Positions 1 through 5,908 of a stretch of 7,955 nucleotides of DNA are shown in pieces (position 1 is the stretch's first letter; every line of letters starts with the position of its first letter). Where the stretch lies: NCBI GenBank assembly GCA_902464965.1, contig CABQLI010000085.1, forward strand, positions 1 to 7,955. The letters are read 5' to 3'. The notes below the pieces were generated by a model, which saw only the letters and a program-made list of their open reading frames with translations, had not been told where the DNA came from and did not search any database. The stretch is from an uncultured Collinsella sp. GTDB taxonomy: Bacteria; Actinomycetota; Coriobacteriia; Coriobacteriales; Coriobacteriaceae. Made by a program: the position numbers and the translations under genes.

Positions 1-5
1 AAATA

Positions 6-28
6 AACCTGTCCCTTTTTAGCAGGTT
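6..28 (-). terminator. Weak candidate terminator of the regulator gene
   Basis: Read on the minus strand, AACCTG (28-23) can pair with CAGGTT (11-6) across an 11-nt loop, and TATTT follows. The stem overlaps the stop codon and has only six pairs, so this is a weak intrinsic terminator candidate. Confidence 0.3.
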
Positions 29-992
29 ATCGCTTCCAAAAGTGGAGGATGAGCGTGGTGCGATTTTGCTGCTCGGTTTTGACCAGGATGTTGTGGATGT
101 GGGTCTTGACGGTGCCCACAGCAAGGAAGAGTTCGTCGGCGATCTCTTGGTTCGACTTGCCCAGTACGACCAGACGCATAACCTCGGTCTCGCGGTTGGA
201 GAGCTTGTAGGCGTTGCGATAGAAGGGCATCTGCTCTTCGATGTGTCGATCAAGATCGCTGACGTTCTTTTCCTCGGGCGCCTCCTGCATGCGGATTGAA
301 AGCACGTGGTAGGAGTAGATAATCAACAGAATCGCAAAGTAGCACGCAAAGAAGTTCTCGCTAAAGTTGCGCTCGGACAGATATAGCTGCAGCCAAGAGG
401 GTGCCAGACTCATGGGGATGACCAGGATGTTGTAGAAATCCTCGGCAACGATGCAACCGACCAGAATAGCGCCGATAATCAGGTGCTTTCGCTGGTTGTT
501 GACGCGTGCCTTCAGCTCAACCTTTGTACTCTTATGAGCCGTCCATAAGATATACAGTCCCACAAAGACAAGGAATGCCTGGCGTATCGTGTAGTAGATC
601 CACTGACGCATGGGGCCGGAGGGGACTGCGACGATAGCCAGCGACTCGCACAGCAAAAACGTTAAGACGGGGATAGCGAACTGCTTTTTAGAATGCTTAT
701 CGAGCAAGTCCATGGCAATCAGCCAAATAAAAGCCTGTGAAGCGGTCGCCACAAGGGTCCGCAACACAGGCATGGTAATTGAGTAATAGTCGCTGGCCGG
801 AAAACTCTCGTTTTGCAACGTGTATTCAAAAAAGAAGATCTCAGTCATTTCGATGGCGTAGCAAATAAAAACGCCACTGCCATAGATAAAGAAGCGTCGA
901 CGGGACGAGGCATAGGCGGCAAGCGAAAGCACTGCCGTCACAATGCAGATTACGAGTATCGCTTGGGTATAGAAGAACATGAGTGTGTCCAT
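27..992 (-). CDS. aguR: Membrane-anchored LuxR-type regulator, AguR-like
   Basis: This 321-residue protein is probably the transcriptional activator of the divergent agmatine genes. The first 235 residues carry about seven hydrophobic segments (roughly 8-28, 34-58, 77-97, 104-124, 132-152, 169-192 and 213-232). A short linker leads to a C-terminal LuxR/GerE helix-turn-helix at 264-321, recognisable from LSNRETEV (264-271), the SNQEIADEL segment and the recognition helix around AVGTVKTHIHNIL (291-303). There is no receiver domain, so it looks like a one-component sensor in which the membrane part detects the signal. Established knowledge: AguR proteins of lactic acid bacteria are transmembrane LuxR-type activators of agmatine operons that respond to agmatine. 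The assignment here rests on that architecture plus the divergent position next to aguB. The ATG start has AGGACGG-like bases upstream on the minus strand. Ligand and targets are inferred. Coriobacteriia encode many similar membrane LuxR proteins, so a different signal is possible. Confidence 0.82.
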   Translation of the reverse strand: MDTLMFFYTQAILVICIVTAVLSLAAYASSRRRFFIYGSGVFICYAIEMTEIFFFEYTLQNESFPASDYYSITMPVLRTLVATASQAFIWLIAMDLLDKHSKKQFAIPVLTFLLCESLAIVAVPSGPMRQWIYYTIRQAFLVFVGLYILWTAHKSTKVELKARVNNQRKHLIIGAILVGCIVAEDFYNILVIPMSLAPSWLQLYLSERNFSENFFACYFAILLIIYSYHVLSIRMQEAPEEKNVSDLDRHIEEQMPFYRNAYKLSNRETEVMRLVVLGKSNQEIADELFLAVGTVKTHIHNILVKTEQQNRTTLILHFWKR

Positions 993-1129
993 CTGTCACC
1001 GTCCTGTCTCATTTTGATCCCTTATGGAGCCCGCTATATCCCCCGGGTATACATGCCTCCGCCGGTCGTTCCATTGCGGATTAAACGCCAAGATACAGCA
1101 TAGCCGTATACCGTTCGCGGTTCCAGACG

Positions 1130-1164
1130 GTAAACCCCCTGTAAACTCTTGACCTGCGGGTTTA
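1130..1164 (+). promoter_or_regulatory. GTAAAC repeats, candidate operator upstream of aguB
   Basis: GTAAAC occurs at 1130-1135 and again at 1141-1146, 11 bases apart, about one helical turn. An inverted partner, GGGTTTA (1158-1164), matches TAAACCC at 1131-1137. The set brackets the TTGACC at 1149-1154, a typical place for an activator site. Binding by the neighbouring LuxR-type protein is inference only. Confidence 0.35.
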
Positions 1165-1260
1165 TATTGGATTAGAGAGGGTGTAACTCCGTGAACGGTC
1201 TTTAATCCCGAATAAACTAGGTAAAAATTGCATACGGGTGAATGATGGTCTTGTCAACAC

Positions 1261-1283
1261 GAGGCGTGATGTTCGAGCGCCTC
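1261..1283 (+). promoter_or_regulatory. Short inverted repeat ahead of aguB
   Basis: GAGGCG (1261-1266) and CGCCTC (1278-1283) are perfect complements around an 11-nt spacer. The repeat ends 27 bases before the AAAGGA ribosome binding site (1311-1316). It could be a 5' leader hairpin or an operator; nothing decides between them. Confidence 0.35.
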
Positions 1284-1323
1284 ATAGTTAATAGTCGGCA
1301 AGACCGGCGGAAAGGAAATCGAT

Positions 1324-2397
1324 ATGGCACTGCCTAAGGATTTCATCGACACCAACGACTTCACCAAAGAGCAGATCCTGGCTATCGAGGATCTTGGCCT
1401 GGCAATGAAGAAGGCCATCAAGGTTGACGGTTATTATCCGCACCTGCTCCGTAACAAGAGCCTTGGCATGATCTTCCAGCAGGTCTCCACCCGCACCCGT
1501 CTTTCCTTCGAGACCGCTATGACCGACCTCGGCGGCCATGCTCAGTTCTATGGCCCTGGCACCATCCAGCTCGGCGGTCACGAGTCCCTGGGCGATACCG
1601 CTCGCGTTATGGGCTCGCTGCTCGATATCATGATGGCTCGCGTTGACCGTCACAAGGACGTCGTCGGCCTCGCCGAGGGCTCCGCTGTGCCCGTCATCAA
1701 CGGCATGTCCGAGTTCAACCATCCCACGCAGGAGATGGGCGACCTCATGACCATGCTCGAGAACCTCCCCGAGGGCAAGAAGATCGAGGACTGCACCCTG
1801 GCCTTCATCGGCGACGCCACCCAGGTCTGCGTCTCCCTCATGTTCATCGCCTCCAAGGTCGGCATGAAGTTTGTCCAGTTTGGACCTAAGGGCCACCAGA
1901 TTCCCGACGGCGGCCTGCACGTTGGCACCGTCGAGGAGCGCGCCGAGTTCGGCAAGCAGATGATGGCCATCGCCGAGGAGAACTGCAAGGTCTCCGGCGG
2001 CTCGGTTGTCATCTCCGACGACATCGAGTGCATCAAGGGCGCCGACTTCATCTACACCGACGTGTGGTATGGCCTGTACGACGAGGAGGTCTCGGGCGAG
2101 AACTACATGGACGTGTTCTATCCCAAGTATCAGGTCACCATGGACATGATGAACTTCGCCGGCGCAGACTCCAAGTTCATGCACTGCCTGCCGGCCACCC
2201 GCAATGAGGAGGTCGTCGACGAGGTCATGGACGATCCCGAGCGCTCCCTGTGCTGGGTCGAGGCCGAGAACCGCAAGCACTCCATCCGTGCTCTTCTTGC
2301 CGCCCTGGGCAAGCGCACTCCGCTCAACGACGAGGGTGTCGAGTACTCCGCCAAGGCTGAGCTCCACGCCGCTCTCGAGGCTCTCGAGCAGCTCTAA
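1324..2397 (+). CDS. aguB: Putrescine carbamoyltransferase
   Basis: The 357-residue cytoplasmic enzyme converts N-carbamoylputrescine and phosphate to putrescine and carbamoyl phosphate, the second AgDI step. It is a full-length aspartate/ornithine carbamoyltransferase family member. The carbamoyl-phosphate signature STRTR is at 55-59 inside FQQVSTRTRLSFETAM, HPTQ is at 133-136, and the HCLPATR active-site segment is at 287-293. Where ornithine transcarbamylases have an SMG loop for the amino acid, this protein reads DVWYGLYDEE (246-255), the YGLY form known from putrescine carbamoyltransferases. That loop and the neighbouring aguA make ornithine an unlikely main substrate. The ATG start follows AAAGGA with a 7-nt spacer. 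It is the first plus-strand gene next to the divergent regulator, as in lactic acid bacterial agmatine clusters. Codon use is strongly biased to C and G at third positions, suggesting high expression. The gene is also called ptcA. Confidence 0.95.
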   Translation: MALPKDFIDTNDFTKEQILAIEDLGLAMKKAIKVDGYYPHLLRNKSLGMIFQQVSTRTRLSFETAMTDLGGHAQFYGPGTIQLGGHESLGDTARVMGSLLDIMMARVDRHKDVVGLAEGSAVPVINGMSEFNHPTQEMGDLMTMLENLPEGKKIEDCTLAFIGDATQVCVSLMFIASKVGMKFVQFGPKGHQIPDGGLHVGTVEERAEFGKQMMAIAEENCKVSGGSVVISDDIECIKGADFIYTDVWYGLYDEEVSGENYMDVFYPKYQVTMDMMNFAGADSKFMHCLPATRNEEVVDEVMDDPERSLCWVEAENRKHSIRALLAALGKRTPLNDEGVEYSAKAELHAALEALEQL

Positions 2398-2423
2398 GCC
2401 TCAAGGCTTCTAAAAGCACGTTT

Positions 2424-2456
2424 GCGGGCGGCGGATGCTCGTCTCCTGCCGCCCGC
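2424..2456 (+). other. GC-rich hairpin after aguB
   Basis: GCGGGCGGC (2424-2432) and GCCGCCCGC (2448-2456) are perfect 9-bp complements with a 15-nt loop, starting 26 bases after the aguB stop. No T-run follows, so it does not look like a classical intrinsic terminator. It may slow polymerase or protect the 3' end of an aguB message after processing. Confidence 0.6.
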
Positions 2457-2459
2457 TCA

Positions 2460-2499
2460 CCGAGGCCCAAGCAATTGCCTTAATACCTTAGGGCCTCGG
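2460..2499 (+). other. Second hairpin between aguB and the antiporter
   Basis: CCGAGGCCC (2460-2468) pairs perfectly with GGGCCTCGG (2491-2499). The 22-nt loop holds a self-complementary GCAATTGC (2471-2478). The helix ends 18 bases before the GAAGGAG ribosome binding site of the antiporter gene and has no T-run. In tandem with the hairpin at 2424-2456 it could set relative expression of the flanking genes through RNA processing or partial termination. Confidence 0.6.
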
Positions 2500-2530
2500 G
2501 TCTGTCCAAGACTGAGCGAAGGAGCTCATC

Positions 2531-3970
2531 ATGAGTGACGGAAAGAAAAAGCTTTCCTTCCTGACGGTCATTTCGACTATCATCTGCGTCGTCTTCGTTT
2601 GCGAGGCCGCCGCTCCTGCTGCTGCCATTGGCAACCAGCAGTTCTTCTGGTGGATCTTCCTGATCCTGACCTTCCTGCTCCCTTACGGCATGGTCGTCGC
2701 CGAGCTCGGCACCACCTATGACGGCGAGGGCGGCATTTACGACTGGGTACGCGATGGCCTGGGCGACAAGTGGGGCGCCCGCATTTCGTACTACTACTGG
2801 GTCAACTACCCGCTGTGGATCGCCTCGCTGGCAACCATGTTCCCCGACATCCTGGGCATGGTCTTCGGCGTCGAGTTCAACCTAATCGCCAAGATGGGCA
2901 TCGAGCTTGCCTTCGTGTGGATCGTGTATCTCATGGGTCGCTCCAAGGCGGCCGACTCCGAGTGGGTCCTCAACGGTGGCGCTATCATCAAGGTCGCCGT
3001 TGCCGTTATCGTCGGCGCTCTGGGCATCTGGTATGCCATGGAGAACGGTTTTGCGAACGACATGTCCGCCGCCACCTTCCTGCCCGAGCTCACCAACACC
3101 AACGCTCTCGGCTACCTGTCCATCATCATCTTTAACTTCATGGGCTTCGAGGTCATCTGCACCATGACCGACGACATGGCCGATCCCGCTCGCGATATTC
3201 CCAAGGCTATCATTGTCGGTGGCGTGGCTATTGCCGTCATCTACCTGTTCGCTGGCTTCGGCATCGGCGCCGCTGTACCGGCCGACTCCATCGACCCCGA
3301 CTACGGCATGATCGTCGCAGTCCAGACCATGGTGGGCGACTCCATGATCTTCAAGGTCATCTGCATCGCCTTCCTGATTACCCTGTTCGCCAACATGGCT
3401 GCTTGGTCCTTCGGCGTCAACTCCGTCGCTCGCTATGCTGCCGAGCACGGCAACATGCCCAAGTTCTTCGCCTCGATGATCTCCGAGGACGACATGCCCA
3501 ACGGCGCCAACCTGGTCAACGCCATCGTTGCCTCCCTGGTTCTCTGCCTGCAGCTCGTTCCCATCGACGCCATCTCCAACGGTGTCTTCTGGATGCTCTT
3601 CGGCACCTCCGTCGTCTTCCTGCTGCTCACCTACATCCCGATGTTCCCGGCATTCCTCAACCTTCGTAAGAACGACCCGAACCGTGAGCGCATCTTCACG
3701 TTCCCGTTTAAGGGCGCCATGATGAAGGTTATGCTCGCCATCCCCTGCATCGAGCTGGTTCTTGCCATCGTTGCAACGCTGGTACCGTTCTCCGCCGCTG
3801 AAATTGGCGACAAGGTCCCGATGATCGTCATCTTCATCGTGCTCGTGCTCATCGGCGAGGTCGTCCGCGTCGTCAGCGCCAAGGGCCGCAAGGAAGAGTA
3901 CAAGGGTCTGACCCCTGAGCTCGCAGCCCAGCGTCTCGCTGAGGAGGCCGCCGAGGCCGAGGAGAACTAG
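2531..3970 (+). CDS. aguD: APC-family agmatine:putrescine antiporter (AguD-like)
   Basis: The 479-residue inner-membrane transporter has about twelve hydrophobic helices (first near 10-34, last near 426-449) and belongs to the amino acid/polyamine/organocation (APC) superfamily. The family's conserved core is visible: an acidic residue in helix 1 (FVCEAAAPAAAIGN, 22-35), the helix-2 region FFWWIFL (38-44) with AELG (57-60), and FNFMGFEV (201-208) in helix 6. Lying between the putrescine carbamoyltransferase and agmatine deiminase genes, it most likely exchanges external agmatine for internal putrescine. Substrate is inferred from context, because related APC carriers move glutamate/GABA or other amines. 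The ATG follows GAAGGAG (2518-2524) with a 6-nt spacer. The protein ends in an acidic, alanine/glutamate-rich tail (about 453-479) probably lying in the cytoplasm, which the second antiporter in this window lacks. Codon bias matches aguB and aguA. Confidence 0.87.
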   Translation: MSDGKKKLSFLTVISTIICVVFVCEAAAPAAAIGNQQFFWWIFLILTFLLPYGMVVAELGTTYDGEGGIYDWVRDGLGDKWGARISYYYWVNYPLWIASLATMFPDILGMVFGVEFNLIAKMGIELAFVWIVYLMGRSKAADSEWVLNGGAIIKVAVAVIVGALGIWYAMENGFANDMSAATFLPELTNTNALGYLSIIIFNFMGFEVICTMTDDMADPARDIPKAIIVGGVAIAVIYLFAGFGIGAAVPADSIDPDYGMIVAVQTMVGDSMIFKVICIAFLITLFANMAAWSFGVNSVARYAAEHGNMPKFFASMISEDDMPNGANLVNAIVASLVLCLQLVPIDAISNGVFWMLFGTSVVFLLLTYIPMFPAFLNLRKNDPNRERIFTFPFKGAMMKVMLAIPCIELVLAIVATLVPFSAAEIGDKVPMIVIFIVLVLIGEVVRVVSAKGRKEEYKGLTPELAAQRLAEEAAEAEEN

Positions 3971-4001
3971 AGCACCCGGTTCTGGGGCTCCGATCCTCCT
4001 C

Positions 4002-4017
4002 GCGTACCAACGTGCGC
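4002..4017 (+). repeat. Hairpin module A, copy 1
   Basis: GCGTACCAACGTGCGC folds into a 6-bp stem with one T-G pair and a CAAC loop. The same element, GCGTACCAAAGTACGC, recurs on the same strand at 5591-5606. The 16-mers differ at two positions: one in the loop, the other swapping T-A for T-G without breaking the stem. This copy begins 32 bases after the stop of the first antiporter gene. Confidence 0.6.
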
Positions 4018-4020
4018 TTC

Positions 4021-4084
4021 GTCGGGCTTGTCGCTCCCGACTCCGGGCACTCCGGCCTCTTCGGAGGCGTGCCCAAGCGACAGG
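4021..4084 (+). other. Structured element with possible pseudoknot, containing module B copy 1
   Basis: Three parts interlock. GTCGGG (4021-4026) pairs with CCCGAC (4036-4041) around the 9-nt loop CTTGTCGCT. GGGCAC (4045-4050) pairs with GTGCCC (4069-4074), enclosing GCCTC-TTCG-GAGGC (4055-4068) with a stable TTCG tetraloop. AGCGACAGG (4076-4084) is complementary over nine bases, with one T-G pair, to the first hairpin's loop (4027-4035). The RNA could form a pseudoknot or switch between the first hairpin and an outer stem. No U-run follows. The GGCACTCCG part (4046-4054) recurs at 5738-5746. Read by eye; no folding was run. Confidence 0.55.
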
Positions 4085-4100
4085 TTTGCTAACCATTCCC

Positions 4101-4145
4101 TGGGGTGGGTGTGAGCTATTGCTCCGGTAACCACCGCCTACCCCA
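4101..4145 (+). other. Hairpin upstream of aguA
   Basis: TGGGGTGGGTG (4101-4111) pairs continuously with CGCCTACCCCA (4135-4145), allowing two G-T pairs. An inner GAGC-TATT-GCTC hairpin lies at 4113-4124. The RNA could regulate aguA or be part of the repeat unit beginning near 4002. No T-run follows. Confidence 0.5.
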
Positions 4146-4181
4146 ATCTCTCTTCCGTATCCTTCGTGCGTTTTGTCTCCG

Positions 4182-4213
4182 CGCACCGGGTTACGTCGTC
4201 GCTTGCCGGTGCG
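4182..4213 (+). other. 8-bp inverted repeat upstream of aguA
   Basis: CGCACCGG (4182-4189) and CCGGTGCG (4206-4213) are exact complements with a 16-nt loop. It is one of several helices in the long gap before aguA. Confidence 0.45.
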
Positions 4214-4225
4214 ACTCCGTGAAAA

Positions 4226-4266
4226 CCGGCGCCGGGCGCCCCGACCTTTGCCGGGGAACGGGCGCC
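4226..4266 (+). other. GC-rich palindromic cluster upstream of aguA
   Basis: CCGGCGCCGG (4226-4235) is a perfect palindrome. GGCGCC at 4235-4240 can instead pair with GGCGCC at 4261-4266, closing an inner CCG/CGG helix (4241-4243 with 4252-4254). The overlap makes the two pairings mutually exclusive. There is no U-run, so a terminator is unlikely. Confidence 0.4.
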
Positions 4267-4288
4267 TACCATCTCTTGGTTTTAGGCT

Positions 4289-4319
4289 GCGGGTAACCCG
4301 CCCGTGGCAAACGATCGTT
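4289..4319 (+). promoter_or_regulatory. Two palindromes just before the aguA ribosome binding site
   Basis: GCGGG-TAA-CCCGC (4289-4301) is a small hairpin and AACGATCGTT (4310-4319) is a perfect 10-base palindrome. The second ends six bases before the GGAGG (4326-4330) of aguA. They could be protein-binding sites or affect translation initiation; no good promoter hexamers were seen nearby. Confidence 0.35.
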
Positions 4320-4337
4320 CGATTTGGAGGAAATCTT

Positions 4338-5543
4338 ATGCGTACGATCACCGAGTCCGAGTCCACCCCTAGGGCCGACGGCTTCTTCATGCCCGCCGAG
4401 TTCGCCCCGCAGGATCGCGTGTGGATGGGCTGGCCCCACCGCACCGACACCTGGGCCCACGGCGCCAAGCCTGCCCAGAAGCAGTATGCCGCCATCGCCC
4501 GCGCCATCTCCGAGTTCACCCCGGTCTATATGTGCGCCAACCAGGTCGACTACGCCAACTGCAAGGCCGTCTTCGAGAACGACGAGAACGTCACCGTCAT
4601 CGAGATGACCACCGACGACGCCTGGTTCCGCGACACCGCCGCCACCTACGTCATCAACGGCAAGGGCGAGAAGCGCGCCAACCACTGGCACTTCAACGCC
4701 TACGGCGGCCTCGTCGACGGCCTGTACTTCCCGTGGGACAAGGACGAGCAGATCGCCCTCAAGATGGCTGAGCTCTCCGGCTGCCGCCGCTATCGTCCCG
4801 ACGACATGATCCTCGAGGGCGGCTCCATCACCGTCGACGGCGAGGGTACCCTTGTCGTGACCGACCAGTGCCTCCTGTCCCCCGGCCGCACCTGCTCTGC
4901 GGTGCTCGAGGAGGAAGAGGATCCCGAGTCCATCTGGCCCAAGTACCACAAGAAGTTCGAGCCCTGGAGCGAGGAGCTTCGCGAGTACATGAACGAGCAC
5001 CTCAAGGATTACCTGGGCGTCGAGAAGGTCATCTGGGTCAAGGAGGGCATCGACCCCGAGGAGACCAACGGCCACATCGACGACGTCGCCACGTTCATCG
5101 CCCCGGGCGTCATGGCCTGCATCTGGACCGACGATCCCGAGTATCCGTTCTATGAGCAGTGCCACGCCGCCTACGAGACCCTCTCCAACGCCGTTGACGC
5201 CAAGGGCCGCAAGATGAAGGTCTACAAGCTCTGCATGCCCGTGAACCCGCTGTTCATGGACCAGGCTTCCTGCGACACCATCGACGCCGACGAGAACGCC
5301 GAGCCTCGCGTCCCTGACGAGCCGCTGATTGCTTCCTACATGAACTACCTGGTCACCAACCACGGCGTTATCGTCCCGCAGTACGGCGATGAGAACGACC
5401 AGCTGGCCGTTGACACGCTCCAGAAGATCTACGACGAGGTCTGGGGCGAGGGCGTCTACAAGTGCGTCGGCGTTCAGTCCGAGCAGGTCGTCTTCGGCGG
5501 CGGCAACATCCACTGCATTACTCAGCAGGAGCCGTCCGCTTAA
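4338..5543 (+). CDS. aguA: Agmatine deiminase (agmatine iminohydrolase)
   Basis: The 401-residue cytoplasmic enzyme hydrolyses agmatine to N-carbamoylputrescine and ammonia. It belongs to the guanidino-modifying, Porphyromonas-type peptidylarginine-deiminase-like family. The catalytic set is present: the acidic segment DAWFRD (94-99), EGGSI (160-164), His246 in TNGHIDD (243-249), and the nucleophile Cys393 in GGGNIHCITQQ (387-397). PQYGDENDQLA (347-357) is also typical. The ATG at 4338 is chosen because GGAGG sits 7 nt upstream; the open frame runs back to 4173, but that part is GC-rich intergenic sequence unlike the family. Two oddities stand out. The family is usually about 365-380 residues, and here a charged stretch (about 185-217, including EEEEDPESIW) appears inserted after LLSPGR. 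The usual RDxGPT after the acidic motif reads RDTAAT (98-103). The product feeds the putrescine carbamoyltransferase encoded upstream. Confidence 0.93.
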   Translation: MRTITESESTPRADGFFMPAEFAPQDRVWMGWPHRTDTWAHGAKPAQKQYAAIARAISEFTPVYMCANQVDYANCKAVFENDENVTVIEMTTDDAWFRDTAATYVINGKGEKRANHWHFNAYGGLVDGLYFPWDKDEQIALKMAELSGCRRYRPDDMILEGGSITVDGEGTLVVTDQCLLSPGRTCSAVLEEEEDPESIWPKYHKKFEPWSEELREYMNEHLKDYLGVEKVIWVKEGIDPEETNGHIDDVATFIAPGVMACIWTDDPEYPFYEQCHAAYETLSNAVDAKGRKMKVYKLCMPVNPLFMDQASCDTIDADENAEPRVPDEPLIASYMNYLVTNHGVIVPQYGDENDQLAVDTLQKIYDEVWGEGVYKCVGVQSEQVVFGGGNIHCITQQEPSA

Positions 5544-5555
5544 TCTTCTGGCTTC

Positions 5556-5642
5556 CTGAGGCACGGTACCTTCCCGTTCATTCGTCGCTTGCGTACCAAA
5601 GTACGCGGCGCTCCTCTTTCACGGGAATCTGCCGCACCTCAG
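5556..5642 (+). other. Long compound hairpin after aguA, containing module A copy 2
   Basis: The outer helix CTGAGG (5556-5561) with CCTCAG (5637-5642) continues inward through CGG/CCG (5564-5566 with 5632-5634) and TTCCCGT (5571-5577) with ACGGGAA (5621-5627). It is capped by module A, GCGTAC-CAAA-GTACGC (5591-5606). The structure begins 12 bases after the aguA stop. No U-run follows directly, so RNA protection, processing or a REP-like repeat is as likely as termination. Confidence 0.55.
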
Positions 5643-5737
5643 AAACCCAGCCGATCAATCGGACAGGAGGCGGATTGGTCCATCTCGGGGCATTGATGGG
5701 CTGCTGTTTGATGTCTTGTTCGGTTGGGTTTTCTTTT
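5643..5737 (+). terminator. Candidate terminator after aguA with a branched loop
   Basis: AAACCCAGCCGA (5643-5654) pairs over 12 positions with TCGGTTGGGTTT (5720-5731), one pair being G-T. The T-rich TCTTTT (5732-5737) follows at once, as in an intrinsic terminator. The 65-nt loop is unusually long and has pairing options of its own, such as TCAAT (5655-5659) with ATTGA (5692-5696). It may end the aguB-aguD-aguA transcript. Inner domain plus U-tailed closing helix also resembles a riboswitch layout, but no known class was recognised. Confidence 0.42.
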
Positions 5738-5767
5738 GGCACTCCGTTGCCTCCACTTCGGAGTGCC
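5738..5767 (+). repeat. Hairpin module B, copy 2
   Basis: GGCACTCCG (5738-5746) pairs perfectly with CGGAGTGCC (5759-5767) around a 12-nt loop. It aligns with 4046-4074: both read GGCACTCCG, then GCCTC, then TTCGGAG, then TGCCC, with small indels, and both form hairpins. It lies downstream of a module A copy in both gaps. Confidence 0.55.
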
Positions 5768-5777
5768 CGCCTCTTTG

Positions 5778-5860
5778 ATTGAGTACGCGTCTGGCCTGGG
5801 ATTTATTGCGGGTTAGGCCAATTGTTCGCTTGAATATCCCAGGTCAGACGCGTCTTCAAT
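5778..5860 (+). promoter_or_regulatory. 25-bp imperfect helix in the leader of the second antiporter
   Basis: Bases 5778-5802 pair with 5836-5860 over 25 positions, with one mismatch and two G-T pairs. The core is ACGCGTCTGGCCTGGGAT (5785-5802) against 5836-5853. This is the longest inverted repeat seen in the window, with a 33-nt loop. TGGCCT (5792-5797) has a second perfect partner, AGGCCA (5815-5820), within the loop, besides AGGTCA (5841-5846) in the helix. The RNA could therefore hold two exclusive forms. A protein-binding palindrome or a small repeat element are alternatives. Confidence 0.5.
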
Positions 5861-5872
5861 TGCCGAAAGTTT

Positions 5873-5903
5873 CCGGTCGTATACGCGGCCGTTTTGATCG
5901 GAG
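5873..5903 (+). promoter_or_regulatory. Hairpin overlapping the leader ORF ribosome binding site
   Basis: CCGGTC (5873-5878) can pair with GATCGG (5896-5901), one pair being G-T. The right arm covers the first half of CGGAG (5899-5903), the apparent ribosome binding site for the ATG at 5909. If formed, it would reduce translation of the small leader ORF. Confidence 0.35.
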
Positions 5904-5908
5904 TATCT

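Larger units (their letters stand above)
993..1323. promoter_or_regulatory. Divergent control region between aguR and aguB
   Basis: These 331 bases separate two diverging genes and contain no plausible gene, so they should hold both promoters and the regulator's binding site. On the plus strand TTGACC (1149-1154) is a reasonable -35, but the bases 16-18 further on (around ATTAGAGA, 1171-1178) make a poor -10. TATATT (1163-1168) is a good -10 with only a poor -35 (TGTAAA, 1140-1145). A weak core promoter would fit dependence on an activator. On the minus strand TATAGC-like bases near 1032-1037 could serve the regulator gene. TACCGT (1109-1114) and ACGGTA (1127-1132) form another inverted repeat. 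The region is AT-richer than the genes. The transcription starts cannot be fixed by eye. Confidence 0.6.

Noticed and set aside
1140..1155. Possible catabolite-repression (cre) site in TGTAAACTCTTGACCT
   Set aside because: The left half fits loosely but the central CG and the right half do not match the consensus.
1288..2367. 359-codon minus-strand open frame opposite aguB
   Set aside because: It is an antisense shadow of a strongly C/G-third-position gene. The translation is rich in Val, Leu, Asp, Gly and His with no family motif, while the plus strand encodes a complete carbamoyltransferase.
4173..4337. N-terminal extension of agmatine deiminase by 55 codons
   Set aside because: The extension is arginine- and proline-rich, covers inverted repeats and is unlike the family. 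The ATG at 4338 has a strong GGAGG 7 nt upstream and the product there begins like the family.
2882..4519. 545-codon minus-strand open frame across the antiporter, the gap and the start of aguA
   Set aside because: It spans two clear plus-strand genes and a hairpin-filled gap; its composition is low-complexity and no domain is recognisable.
4266..5564. 432-codon minus-strand open frame opposite aguA
   Set aside because: Antisense shadow of aguA, with the Val/Leu/Gly/Asp-rich composition typical of reversed biased codons.
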